A stretch of DNA of 20,770 bases from Clostridia bacterium (GCA_024404065.1 JAKSQR010000013.1:1-20770); one strand, 5' to 3'. Positions 1 through 8,254 are shown, counted from the stretch's first letter. Numbers and translations: made by a program. Notes: generated by a model not told the origin, from the letters alone.

Positions 1-959
1 GTGCAGGTATCACAAAGGTTATCGGCAAGTCGCCAATAGGCAACATTTGCATAAGTATTGCTATCCTCAATAGCCTGAATATAGTGAAGCATCGGGGCGG
101 GCGCACCACATTCCTCCATTGTGCCATATTCAGTTATGATAATGGGTAATTCTTTTATGCCAAGAGCTTTTTCGCTTTGTCTGTATTCTTTAACGTGGTC
201 TTCCCAATAAGTAGAAGATATAGGGCTTAATTCATGGTAAATCATTATATCGGGCAGGCAATTGTTATCTTTACAATATTTAAGAAAATCAACTATTTCG
301 TAAATATCATAATCGCAGTAGCCTGGTCCACCTATTTTTGCATCAGGGTCAATGCTTCTTATAAGCTCAAAGGTTTCTTTCCACGCTTTATAAAATCTCT
401 GTTTTGCAGCGTCATCAAATGCCCACCAGCCCTCAGGCATAACTGTGCCAAACCAGACAGCATTATCACATTCGTTGTAGGGGCAGTAAACAATTCTGTC
501 ACTGTAATCGGCTTTTGAAATTTCTGTAACCTTTTCTGTTACCTTCGGGAAAAAGTCATTTTTTACAAAAGCTTCACAATCATAAGTGCCTTCTTTTCTT
601 GCTTCTTCAATCTCTTTATGATTATAGTACCATGTGCTGTAAGAATCCTGAAGATAAACTACAATATAATCACAACTGTCAAGGTTGTTACTTACATGGT
701 CAACATCACCTATAGGGTGCTGAAGGCCGTCCTTAACTTTTTGTGAAACACTTTTGATATCAAGGCTTTTTATCATTTCTTCAGATGGAACACCTTCCTC
801 GGCAAGGCCATATAAATAGCCGCAGGCTCTTGAAGAAATTGCGCCCTCAGTTTTTGATAAATCCACCTCTACTGTGGGGTAAAACATATAGGGGATTGCT
901 TCTAAAGTAAGATTGATTACAATTAAAAGTGAGGATATATATCCTAAAAATCTTTTCAT
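1..959 (-). CDS. Secreted GH39-like glycoside hydrolase, 3' end cut by window edge
   Basis: Read on the minus strand from ATG at 959-957, open for 319 codons to the window edge, so the C-terminus is missing. The N-terminus is a hydrophobic signal or anchor segment (about residues 4-26) with no lipobox cysteine. The rest resembles a (beta/alpha)8 clan-A glycoside hydrolase, closest to GH39. PYNECDN (160-166) puts an Asn-Glu acid/base at E163. A helix ending in a SIDPDAKIGGPG stretch (202-213) is typical of GH39. YHE follows at 241-243, and ITEYG (275-279) puts the nucleophile at E277. Both catalytic glutamates are therefore visible. The likely role is hydrolysis of a plant or host polysaccharide outside the cell; the substrate cannot be told. 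A GGTGAT ribosome site (963-968) lies three bases before the start. The gene is divergent from dapF. GH5, GH30 or another clan-A family remains possible. Confidence 0.75.
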   Translation of the reverse strand, partial: MKRFLGYISSLLIVINLTLEAIPYMFYPTVEVDLSKTEGAISSRACGYLYGLAEEGVPSEEMIKSLDIKSVSQKVKDGLQHPIGDVDHVSNNLDSCDYIVVYLQDSYSTWYYNHKEIEEARKEGTYDCEAFVKNDFFPKVTEKVTEISKADYSDRIVYCPYNECDNAVWFGTVMPEGWWAFDDAAKQRFYKAWKETFELIRSIDPDAKIGGPGYCDYDIYEIVDFLKYCKDNNCLPDIMIYHELSPISSTYWEDHVKEYRQSEKALGIKELPIIITEYGTMEECGAPAPMLHYIQAIEDSNTYANVAYWRLADNLCDTC

Positions 960-974
960 AACATCACCAATTTG

Positions 975-1003
975 ATTTTACATAAACTGATTATATTAGT
1001 CAA
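975..1003 (-). promoter_or_regulatory. Sigma-A-type promoter of the GH39-like gene
   Basis: On the minus strand, TTGACT (1003-998) and TAAAAT (980-975) are separated by exactly 17 bases. The predicted transcript start is near 968, leaving a very short leader of about 10 bases before the ATG at 959. It sits back to back with the dap promoter. Confidence 0.6.
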
Positions 1004-1078
1004 CACAATTTAATTCAGTCAAATCAAAAATAACAAACTTGTTGCTATATAAACATATTATTTTGTAGATTATAATAA

Positions 1079-1107
1079 TTGAAATAAGTTAAACTTCTTT
1101 ATATAAT
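1079..1107 (+). promoter_or_regulatory. Sigma-A-type promoter of the dapF-dapL operon
   Basis: TTGAAA (1079-1084), 17-base spacer, then a perfect TATAAT (1102-1107). The predicted start is near 1114, about 24 bases before the dapF ATG. No riboswitch (for example a lysine L-box) fits in such a short leader. Confidence 0.7.
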
Positions 1108-1137
1108 AATTCCATACTTAAATTGGAGTGATGTTTG

Positions 1138-1971
1138 ATGAAATTTACCAAGATGCACGGCATCGGAAATGACTATATTTATTTCAATTGTTTTGAAGAA
1201 AATATAGAAAACCCCAATGAGCTTTCAATCCGTCTTTCTGACAGACATTTCAGCATTGGTGGTGACGGCATTGTAATGATTATGCCCTCAGAAACCTGCG
1301 ATTTCAGAATGCGTATGTTTAATGCTGATGGTAGCGAAGGCAAAATGTGTGGCAATGCTACAAGATGTATCGGTAAGTATGTTTATGAAAAGGGCTTAAC
1401 CGACAAAACTACATTTACACTTGAAACCCTTGGCGGTGTTAAGGTGCTTGACCTTGATGTTAAGGATGGTATCGTAGAGTCAGTTACAGTTGATATGGGT
1501 AAGGCAGTATTTACTGCAAAGGATATCCCTGTAATTTCTGATACAGATGAGGTTGTTGAGGCTCCTCTTACAGTTGAAGGCAGAGATAACAAAATCACCT
1601 GCGTTTCAATGGGTAACCCTCACTGCGTTATCTTTACAGATGGCATAGATGATTTTGACCTTGTTAAGATGGGTCCTGCTTATGAAAATCATCCTATGTT
1701 CCCTGAAAGAATCAATACAGAATTTGTTGAGTATATCGACAGAAATACTCTTAAAATGAGAGTATGGGAGAGAGGCAGCGGCGAAACTCTTGCATGCGGT
1801 ACAGGTGCTTGCGCTACTGTATCTGCTGCGGTTAAAACAGGCAGATGCCCTGCTGATGAATTTGTTAAGGTTAATCTCATTGGTGGTACCCTTGAGGTTA
1901 TGTATAAATCAAACGGCACAGTAATTATGAAAGGCCCTGCAGCCTTTGCATTTGAAGGAGAAGTAGAATAA
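1138..1971 (+). CDS. dapF: Diaminopimelate epimerase DapF
   Basis: Converts LL-diaminopimelate to the meso form used for lysine and for peptidoglycan cross-links; a cytosolic, cofactor-independent two-cysteine racemase. The protein is 277 residues, normal for the family. It opens with the KMHGIGNDY motif (5-13). NADGSEGKMCGNATR (62-76) holds the first catalytic Cys at 71. GNPHC is in the second half, and SGETLACGTGAC holds the second Cys at 220. I chose ATG at 1138 over TTG at 1135 because GGAG at 1125-1128 is nine bases upstream and the protein then begins MKFTKMHG as expected. An ATG at 1131 is out of frame. It is the first gene of the operon, and its TAA stop overlaps the ATG of dapL by one base. 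Confidence 0.96.
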   Translation: MKFTKMHGIGNDYIYFNCFEENIENPNELSIRLSDRHFSIGGDGIVMIMPSETCDFRMRMFNADGSEGKMCGNATRCIGKYVYEKGLTDKTTFTLETLGGVKVLDLDVKDGIVESVTVDMGKAVFTAKDIPVISDTDEVVEAPLTVEGRDNKITCVSMGNPHCVIFTDGIDDFDLVKMGPAYENHPMFPERINTEFVEYIDRNTLKMRVWERGSGETLACGTGACATVSAAVKTGRCPADEFVKVNLIGGTLEVMYKSNGTVIMKGPAAFAFEGEVE

Positions 1972-3158
1972 TGGCACATATTAACTCAAATTATCTTAAT
2001 ATCAAAGAGAGCTATCTTTTCTCAGAGGTAGCAAAAAGAGCTAACGCTTACAAGGCAGAGCATCCCGAAGCTGACGTAATCAGACTTGGTATAGGTGATG
2101 TTACAAGACCCCTTTGCCCCACAGTAATTGACGCACTTCATGAGGGCGTTGATGCTATGGCAGCAACTGAAACCTTCAAGGGCTATGGCCCTGAGCAGGG
2201 TTACGATTTCATCAAGGAATCACTTAAAGCTTATTATGCTGAAAAAGGTGTAGACCTTGATAAGGACGAAATCTTTATTTCTGACGGCGCAAAGAGCGAC
2301 CTTGGCAATATCCTTGATATATTCTCAAAGGATAACCTTGTACTTGTTCCTGACCCTGTATATCCCGTATATGTAGATACAAATACTATGGACGGCAGAG
2401 AGATTGCTTACCTTGAAGCAAACGAAGCTAACGGCTTCCTTCCTATGCCTAACTATGATATAAAGGCTGACCTTATTTATCTTTGCTCACCTAATAACCC
2501 CACAGGCGCTGTTTATAACAGAGAGCAGCTTGCAGAGTGGGTTAAGTACGCTAATGATAATAACTCAGTTATTTTCTTTGATGCAGCTTATGAGTGCTTC
2601 GTTTCTGATCCCTCACTTCCCAGAAGTATTTATGAAATTGAAGGCGCTAAGACCTGTGCAATTGAATTCTGCTCATTCTCAAAAACTGCAGGCTTCACAG
2701 GTACACGTTGCGGTTACACAGTTGTTCCTTTTGATCTTATCAGAGATGACTGCGTTGTTAATAAGTTCTGGCTCAGAAGACAGACTACTAAGTTCAACGG
2801 CGTAAGCTACATTACTCAGAAGGGTGCAGCAGCAGTATTTACTGAAGAAGGCAAAAAGCAGATTGCTGAAAACATCGATTATTATAAGCAGAATGCAAAG
2901 ACAATTACAGAAACTCTTGACCGTCTTGGTATCTGGTACTGTGGTGGTAAGCATTCACCCTATATCTGGTTTAAGTGCCCTGACAATATGGGCTCATGGG
3001 AGTTCTTTGATGCTCTTCTTGAGAAGGCAAATGTTGTTGGTACTCCCGGTGAGGGCTTCGGTGAGAATGGTAAGGGCTACTTCAGACTTACTTCCTTCTC
3101 AACTCACGAAAACACAATTGAAGCAATGAAGAGATTTGAAAAGGCTTTTAGTAAATAA
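1971..3158 (+). CDS. dapL: LL-diaminopimelate aminotransferase DapL
   Basis: PLP-dependent fold-type I aminotransferase that makes LL-diaminopimelate directly from tetrahydrodipicolinate and glutamate, bypassing the DapD/DapC/DapE acyl steps. The 395-residue length is within the family range. The N-terminal SYLFSEVAKR (14-23) and IRLGIGDVTRPL (37-48) are hallmarks of DapL. PNNPTG lies at 174-179, and the Schiff-base lysine is K238 in SFSKTAGFTGTR (235-246). Its product is the substrate of DapF, encoded one base-overlap upstream, so the pair forms the last two steps to meso-DAP. dapA and dapB are not adjacent. The stop again overlaps the next start by one base, suggesting translational coupling with the transporter. 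Confidence 0.95.
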   Translation: MAHINSNYLNIKESYLFSEVAKRANAYKAEHPEADVIRLGIGDVTRPLCPTVIDALHEGVDAMAATETFKGYGPEQGYDFIKESLKAYYAEKGVDLDKDEIFISDGAKSDLGNILDIFSKDNLVLVPDPVYPVYVDTNTMDGREIAYLEANEANGFLPMPNYDIKADLIYLCSPNNPTGAVYNREQLAEWVKYANDNNSVIFFDAAYECFVSDPSLPRSIYEIEGAKTCAIEFCSFSKTAGFTGTRCGYTVVPFDLIRDDCVVNKFWLRRQTTKFNGVSYITQKGAAAVFTEEGKKQIAENIDYYKQNAKTITETLDRLGIWYCGGKHSPYIWFKCPDNMGSWEFFDALLEKANVVGTPGEGFGENGKGYFRLTSFSTHENTIEAMKRFEKAFSK

Positions 3159-4369
3159 TGAATAATTCCCGCAGGGAAAACAAAATAATTTTTATCTGCT
3201 GGCTGGCGTATGCGGTTGCGTATGTCGGCCGGGTTAATTTTGCTGCTTCAATAGTTGCAATTATACCTGATATGCAGATTACTAAAGAGCAGGCAGGTCT
3301 TGTTACATCTTGCTTGTTCTTTGCTTATGGCATAGGTCAGCTTGTAAATGGTATACTTTCAAAGAGATATAATAACAGAATAATGGTGTTTATCTCGTTA
3401 TTTGTATCATCCTGGCTTAATTTACTCGTGCCTTTAGTAAATAATATAAATGTAATAAAATACATCTGGCTTCTTAACGGTGCAGTGCAGTCTATATTGT
3501 GGTGTACACTGATTAAGACTATTTCTGAAAATGTTTCTGAGCAAAGGTTTAATAAAGCTATAGTTGCAATGAGCACCCCTGTTGCAGCGGGCACAATCGG
3601 TGCTTATGGATTATCAGCATTATTTGTTAAATTTTCTACATGGCGTACAACTTTTTATGTTGCCTTTGCAATGCTTTTAATTGCATCTTTTATCTGGTTT
3701 ATTCTTTATGGTAACGAGAAAGAGCCTTATAAAATCACTAAAGCAGAAGAGAAAGAAAGCAGGCATAAAATACCCTCATATATGTATTTAATCCTTTTCA
3801 CTATTGCTGTATCAGCAATCGCAAATGGATTTATAAAAGATGGTATAAATGTATGGACCTCAAGCGTATTGGTTGAAAAATTCAATGTTACTGAGTCTTT
3901 CTCTATTCTTATCACACTTCTTTTACCTCTTATTTCGCTTATAGGTGCTACCTTTGTTGCTGCAATACACAAAAAGATTAAATCTCACTCAATGATGGAT
4001 TTAACATTTTATGCAATTACATTGGTTGTAAGTGTTCTTTCTATCGTTTCGCTTAAATACAGCAAAATAGTACCACTTATCGGTACATTTATAGTTATAT
4101 CCTGCCTTATGGCTATGGTTAATAATGTTATAACAAGCGTATTTCCTCTTGAAAGAAGAAAGCTGCTTGGCTCAGGCTTCCTTGCAGGTCTTATAAATAC
4201 ATTTTGTTATGTAGGCAGCACATCTGCTTCCTATGGTCTTGCAGTTGTACAGGAAAAATTCGGCTGGAATATGGTGCTTACCGTTGTTTTAATTGTATGC
4301 GGTGTAGCAGTTGCTACAAGCGCAGTCGGTACATTTGCTGAGAAAAAAGAAAATAAAGTGATTGCTTAA
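3158..4369 (+). CDS. MFS transporter, organophosphate:phosphate antiporter-like
   Basis: Integral membrane protein of 403 residues with about 12 hydrophobic segments and a short cytoplasmic loop rich in K/E near residues 186-205. The first helix contains WLAYAVAYVGRVNFAAS, the aromatic-rich, Arg-containing pattern of GlpT/UhpT-type (OPA) permeases. FFAYGIGQLVNGILSKR resembles the conserved loop 2-3 region of the same family. The substrate is unknown: members take glycerol-3-phosphate, sugar phosphates or other anions, and many clostridial paralogues are uncharacterised. The ATG overlaps the dapL TAA by one base and only a weak purine stretch precedes it, so translation probably depends on coupling to dapL. 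That context hints at a link to the DAP/lysine or cell-wall precursor pathway, but this is inference. Confidence 0.8.
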   Translation: MNNSRRENKIIFICWLAYAVAYVGRVNFAASIVAIIPDMQITKEQAGLVTSCLFFAYGIGQLVNGILSKRYNNRIMVFISLFVSSWLNLLVPLVNNINVIKYIWLLNGAVQSILWCTLIKTISENVSEQRFNKAIVAMSTPVAAGTIGAYGLSALFVKFSTWRTTFYVAFAMLLIASFIWFILYGNEKEPYKITKAEEKESRHKIPSYMYLILFTIAVSAIANGFIKDGINVWTSSVLVEKFNVTESFSILITLLLPLISLIGATFVAAIHKKIKSHSMMDLTFYAITLVVSVLSIVSLKYSKIVPLIGTFIVISCLMAMVNNVITSVFPLERRKLLGSGFLAGLINTFCYVGSTSASYGLAVVQEKFGWNMVLTVVLIVCGVAVATSAVGTFAEKKENKVIA

Positions 4370-4416
4370 CAGTCACATTTTTGCTTTGAAAATATGATAT
4401 TTCCAAAGGAGTATAT

Positions 4417-5262
4417 ATGGTTGGTTTAATTGACGTTGGCGGTGGATTCCGTGATATTTATGGCACAGGTGTGTTAGACACCTGCCTTGACAATAACATA
4501 GAATTTGACTGCTGTGTATGCGTTTCTGCAGGTAGTGCAAATGTTGCATCTTTTTTATCTAAGCAGAGAGGCAGAAATTACAGATTTTATACTGAATATG
4601 CCTTCCGCAAGGATTATTTCAGTGCTTCAAATGTAATACATGGCAAACGCCCCCTTAATCTTGATTATGTTTATAACACTCTCTCAAATGAGGGCGGTGA
4701 AGACCCTGTTGATTATGAAACATTTTCAAGCTATAAAGGTATATTCAATGTAGTTGCAACAAACGGAAACACAGGCAGACCTCATTATTTTTCTATGGAA
4801 GATGTTGCAAAGGATGATTTTAAAATTTTAAGTGCTTCTTCATCTATTCCTGTTGTTGCAGGTGCTACTGAGATTGATGGCGTTGAATACTTTGATGGTG
4901 GTGCTTCTGACCCTATCCCCATCAAAAGGGCACTTGAGCTTGGCTGTGATAAGCTTGTAATTATACTTACTAAGCCTATTGATACCGTTGTTGAGCCTGA
5001 AAGAGATTTAACTCTTTCTGCTATGATAGACGGAAAGTATCCTCAGGTTGCAAGAGCCTTAAGGGTTCATAGCCTCAGATATAACAGAGGCGTTAAGCTT
5101 GCTAAAAAGCTTGAAGCTGAGGGAAAAGCTATAATAATTGCTCCCGAAGACACCTGCGGAGTTAGCACACTTTCAAGAGATAAGGATAAAATGAATGACC
5201 TTTATAATCTTGGGCTTAAGGATGGTCTGAAGGTTGTAGAGTTTATGAAGCAGAATAGTTGA
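4417..5262 (+). CDS. Patatin-like phospholipase, YjjU-type
   Basis: 281-residue cytosolic or peripheral lipid acyl hydrolase of the patatin family (Ser-Asp dyad). The oxyanion-hole glycine run is GGGFR (about 8-12). The nucleophile elbow reads CVSAGS, so the usual first glycine of GxSxG is a cysteine while the serine and second glycine are kept. The dyad aspartate is in YFDGGASDPIP. The KQRGRNYRFY stretch after the elbow is typical of the bacterial YjjU-like subgroup. A strong AAAGGAG SD (4405-4411) precedes the ATG. It lies 47 bases after the transporter with no terminator or obvious promoter between, so it is probably the last gene of the dap operon. The true lipid substrate is unknown. Confidence 0.85.
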   Translation: MVGLIDVGGGFRDIYGTGVLDTCLDNNIEFDCCVCVSAGSANVASFLSKQRGRNYRFYTEYAFRKDYFSASNVIHGKRPLNLDYVYNTLSNEGGEDPVDYETFSSYKGIFNVVATNGNTGRPHYFSMEDVAKDDFKILSASSSIPVVAGATEIDGVEYFDGGASDPIPIKRALELGCDKLVIILTKPIDTVVEPERDLTLSAMIDGKYPQVARALRVHSLRYNRGVKLAKKLEAEGKAIIIAPEDTCGVSTLSRDKDKMNDLYNLGLKDGLKVVEFMKQNS

Positions 5263-5287
5263 CAATAATATTATAATATGTTAATAT
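5259..5287 (+). promoter_or_regulatory. Promoter of the valS T-box transcript
   Basis: Consensus TTGACA (5259-5264), 17-base spacer, TAATAT (5282-5287). The -35 box overlaps the patatin stop codon TGA (5260-5262), so no terminator separates the two operons. The predicted start, near 5294, is just ahead of the T-box stem I. Confidence 0.7.
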
Positions 5288-5293
5288 TTTTGC

Positions 5294-5533
5294 ATATTGT
5301 GACAGTGATGAGGAGTGTGTCAGCCGAAGCTTTTAAGAGAGCCGGTGGATGGTGTAAACCGGTAGGATAAGCTGATTACTGTAGCCTCGGAGTCGGGAAG
5401 AAGAAAGCCTTGTGTAAGTAGAACTTCCCCGTGTGGCAGCGTTAATGCTTTTGAGTGGCTCACTATGAGCAATTTGAGTGGTACCACGGGTAATTATTTA
5501 CTCGCCTCATGTATTATCATGGGGCGTTTTTTT
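5294..5533 (+). promoter_or_regulatory. T-box leader, tRNA-Val sensing, specifier GUA
   Basis: A full transcriptional T-box precedes valS. Stem I can be drawn from the sequence: basal pair GAC (5301-5303)/GTC (5392-5394), a kink-turn-like internal loop, GAGG (5310-5313)/CCTC (5385-5388), the specifier loop, then GTCAGC (5319-5324)/GCTGAT (5371-5376). The specifier loop 3' strand carries GTA at 5381-5383 followed by a purine, which is a valine codon. The distal AGAGAGCCGG/CCGGTAGG arm is typical. The T-box sequence GAGTGGTACCACGG is at 5476-5489. Its UGGU (5479-5482) would pair with an ACCA tRNA end, fitting the A73 discriminator of tRNA-Val. The competing terminator is at 5503-5533. Uncharged tRNA-Val is expected to allow read-through. 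Confidence 0.93.
5503..5533 (+). terminator. T-box attenuator terminator
   Basis: Nine-pair stem CGCCTCATG (5503-5511)/CATGGGGCG (5518-5526) with one T-G pair, six-base loop, then seven Ts (5527-5533). It lies directly after the T-box antiterminator sequence and 24 bases before the valS ATG. Confidence 0.92.
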
Positions 5534-5557
5534 ATGTCCCGCAGAAAGGAAGATATT

Positions 5558-8248
5558 ATGGCAAAAGAACTTGCAAAACAGTATGATCCTAAAAACGTTG
5601 AGGATCGCATCTATGACTTCTGGCTTAAAGGCAGATATTTTCACGCAAAGGTTGAAAATGATAAGAAGCCTTATACAATCGTAATTCCACCACCTAATAT
5701 TACAGGTCAGCTTCACATGGGTCACGCCCTTGATAATACCCTTCAGGATATCCTTATCCGCTGGAGAAGAATGCAGGGCTTTGATACCCTTTGGCTTCCT
5801 GGTACAGACCACGCTTCTATCGCAACAGAGGCAAAGATTGTTGCTAAAATGCGTGAGGAAGGTATCTCTAAAGAGGATCTTGGCAGAGAAGGCTTCCTTG
5901 AAAGAGCCTGGGATTGGAAAGAACAGTACGGTGGCAGAATTATAGAGCAGCTTAAAAAGATGGGCTCATCCTGCGACTGGGACAGAACAAGATTTACACT
6001 TGATGAAGGCTGCAGCAAGGCTGTTCGTGAAGTATTCTGCCGTCTTTATGATGAAGATTTAATTTACAGAGGCAACCGTATGGTAAACTGGTGCCCCTGC
6101 TGTAATACATCTATCTCTGATGCTGAGGTTGAATACGAAGAGAAAGATGGTAATTTCTGGCACCTTCTTTATGAAGTAAAAGAAACTGGCGAAAAGCTTG
6201 AGCTTGCTACTACAAGACCTGAAACAATGCTTGGTGATACAGCAGTAGCAATCAATGCAGAGGATGAAAGATATAAGCACCTTCACGGTTGTCATGTAAT
6301 TCTTCCTCTTCTTAATAAAGAAATTCCTATTGTATGTGATGAGCATGCAGATATGACAAAGGGTACGGGTGTTGTTAAGATTACACCTGCTCATGACCCT
6401 AACGACTTTGAGGTTGGTAAGCGCAATAACCTTCCCGTTGTAAGATGCTTTACTTATGATGGTCACATGACAGGTGCAGAGGATAAGGCTGCTGCTGATG
6501 AGTATATCGCAAGTGGCAGAGCTGCTGCAGATGAGCCTGAGGTACTTGATTGCGGTAAATACGCAGGTATGACTACTATGGAGGCACGCAAGGCAATACT
6601 TGCAGACCTTGAAGCAGGCGGATATATTAAGGAAATTGAACCTCTTAAGCATGAGGTTGGCACCTGCTACCGCTGTCATTCCACTATTGAGCCTATGGTT
6701 TCAAAGCAGTGGTTTGTACGTATGGATCCTCTTGCAAAGCCTGCTATTGAATCTGTTGAAAAGGGCGAAACCAAGTTTATTCCCGACCGCTTCACAAAGA
6801 ACTATATGAACTGGATGAGAGGCACCCGTGACTGGTGTATCTCCCGTCAGCTCTGGTGGGGTCACAGAATCCCTGCCTGGTATTGTGATGACTGCGGCAA
6901 GATGACTGTTTCTAAAACTGATATAGACAAGTGTCCACATTGTGGTGGCAAGGTTGAGCAGGATTCAGATACACTTGATACCTGGTTCTCATCAGCACTC
7001 TGGCCATTCTCAACACTTGGTTGGCCTGATGAAACACCTGAGCTTGCTCATTATTATCCCACAAGCACACTTGTTACAGGCTATGATATTATCGGTTTCT
7101 GGGTTTCCAGAATGATTTTCTCAGCCCTTAAATATACAGGTAAAGCACCATTTGATACTGTTCTTATTCATGGCCTTGTTCGTGATGCTCAGGGTCGTAA
7201 AATGTCAAAGTCTCTTGGTAATGGTATTGATCCTCTTGAGATTATTGACCAGTATGGTGCTGATGCTCTCAGATTTACCCTCGCTACTAACAATAGCCCT
7301 GGTAATGATATGAGATTCTCTGACGAAAAAGTATCTGCAAGCCGTAACTTTGCCAATAAGCTTTGGAATGCTTCAAGATTTATTCTTATGAATATTGGCG
7401 AAGAGGAAATTTCTACTGAGCTTCCCGCAGACCTTTCTCTTGAGGATAAATGGATTATCAGCCAGTTTAATAACCTTGCCAAAGAGGTTACTGACAACCT
7501 TGAAAAGTTTGAGCTTGGTATGGCAGTTGCAAAGCTTTACGACTTCATCTGGGATGTATTCTGCGACTGGTATATTGAAATAGCTAAAATCCGCCTTCAG
7601 AAGGGTGGTGCAGAGGCTGATGCAGCTAAGCGTGTACTTGTTTGGGTAATGAGCAATACACTTAAGCTCCTTCATCCCTTTATGCCATTTATTACTGAAG
7701 AAATCTGGCAGACTCTTCCTCACGTTGGTGAGTCAATTATGATTTCTGAGTGGCCTGAATATACAGAGGCTCATAACTATGCTGACGAAGAAGCTGAGAT
7801 GGAGAGAATTATGACAGCCATCAGAGCTATCCGTAACAGAAGAGCAGAGATGAATGTTGCTCCCTCTAAGAAGGCTAAGGTATATATTGCTACATCTTAT
7901 CAGGATACCTTTAATAAGGCTGGTATCTTTATGCAGAGGCTTGCTTCCGCTTCAGAGTTTGAGGTAGGCGAAGCTTATGATATTGATGGTGCTGTAAGCA
8001 TTGTTACAGCAGATGCTAAAATTTATATTCCTATGGGCGACCTTGTTGATTTTGAGGCTGAAAAAGCAAGACTCAATAAAGAGCTTGAATCAGTTCAGAA
8101 GGACCTTGACTTTGTAAATAAAAAGCTTTCTAACGAAAACTTTGTTGCAAAGGCACCTGCAAATGTTATTGCTGAGCAGCGTGAAAAGGCAGCAAGATAT
8201 TCTGAAAAAATTGCTATGCTTCAGGAAAGTATTGCAAAATTAAACTAA
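5558..8248 (+). CDS. valS: Valyl-tRNA synthetase
   Basis: Class Ia aminoacyl-tRNA synthetase charging tRNA-Val, cytosolic; 896 residues, normal for bacterial ValS. The Rossmann half carries PPPNITGQLHMGHA (44-57), with the HIGH motif as HMGH (53-56), and GTDHASIATEAK. The CP1 editing domain has TTRPETMLGDTAV, the Thr-rich site that clears misacylated Thr-tRNA. Zinc-type cysteine pairs occur at CPCC and in CDDCG...CPHCGG. KMSKS is at 548-552. The end (about 830-896) is the charged coiled-coil arm that is diagnostic of ValS against IleS/LeuS. ATG at 5558 has AAAGGA (5545-5550) upstream and lies after the attenuator; a longer reading from 5465 would run through the T-box and terminator. Expression is set by the T-box leader. 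Confidence 0.97.
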   Translation: MAKELAKQYDPKNVEDRIYDFWLKGRYFHAKVENDKKPYTIVIPPPNITGQLHMGHALDNTLQDILIRWRRMQGFDTLWLPGTDHASIATEAKIVAKMREEGISKEDLGREGFLERAWDWKEQYGGRIIEQLKKMGSSCDWDRTRFTLDEGCSKAVREVFCRLYDEDLIYRGNRMVNWCPCCNTSISDAEVEYEEKDGNFWHLLYEVKETGEKLELATTRPETMLGDTAVAINAEDERYKHLHGCHVILPLLNKEIPIVCDEHADMTKGTGVVKITPAHDPNDFEVGKRNNLPVVRCFTYDGHMTGAEDKAAADEYIASGRAAADEPEVLDCGKYAGMTTMEARKAILADLEAGGYIKEIEPLKHEVGTCYRCHSTIEPMVSKQWFVRMDPLAKPAIESVEKGETKFIPDRFTKNYMNWMRGTRDWCISRQLWWGHRIPAWYCDDCGKMTVSKTDIDKCPHCGGKVEQDSDTLDTWFSSALWPFSTLGWPDETPELAHYYPTSTLVTGYDIIGFWVSRMIFSALKYTGKAPFDTVLIHGLVRDAQGRKMSKSLGNGIDPLEIIDQYGADALRFTLATNNSPGNDMRFSDEKVSASRNFANKLWNASRFILMNIGEEEISTELPADLSLEDKWIISQFNNLAKEVTDNLEKFELGMAVAKLYDFIWDVFCDWYIEIAKIRLQKGGAEADAAKRVLVWVMSNTLKLLHPFMPFITEEIWQTLPHVGESIMISEWPEYTEAHNYADEEAEMERIMTAIRAIRNRRAEMNVAPSKKAKVYIATSYQDTFNKAGIFMQRLASASEFEVGEAYDIDGAVSIVTADAKIYIPMGDLVDFEAEKARLNKELESVQKDLDFVNKKLSNENFVAKAPANVIAEQREKAARYSEKIAMLQESIAKLN

Positions 8249-8254
8249 AGTAGC

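Noticed and set aside
234..518. 94-codon + strand frame near the left edge
   Set aside because: It is antisense to the GH39-like gene, which has both catalytic motifs, a signal segment and a promoter.
1108..1137. Lysine riboswitch before the dap operon
   Set aside because: The leader from the predicted start is under 30 bases, far too short.
6059..6679. 206-codon open frame on the minus strand inside valS
   Set aside because: It lies opposite a strongly conserved ValS region, its protein is Cys/Ser-rich with no recognisable motif, and no SD or promoter supports it.
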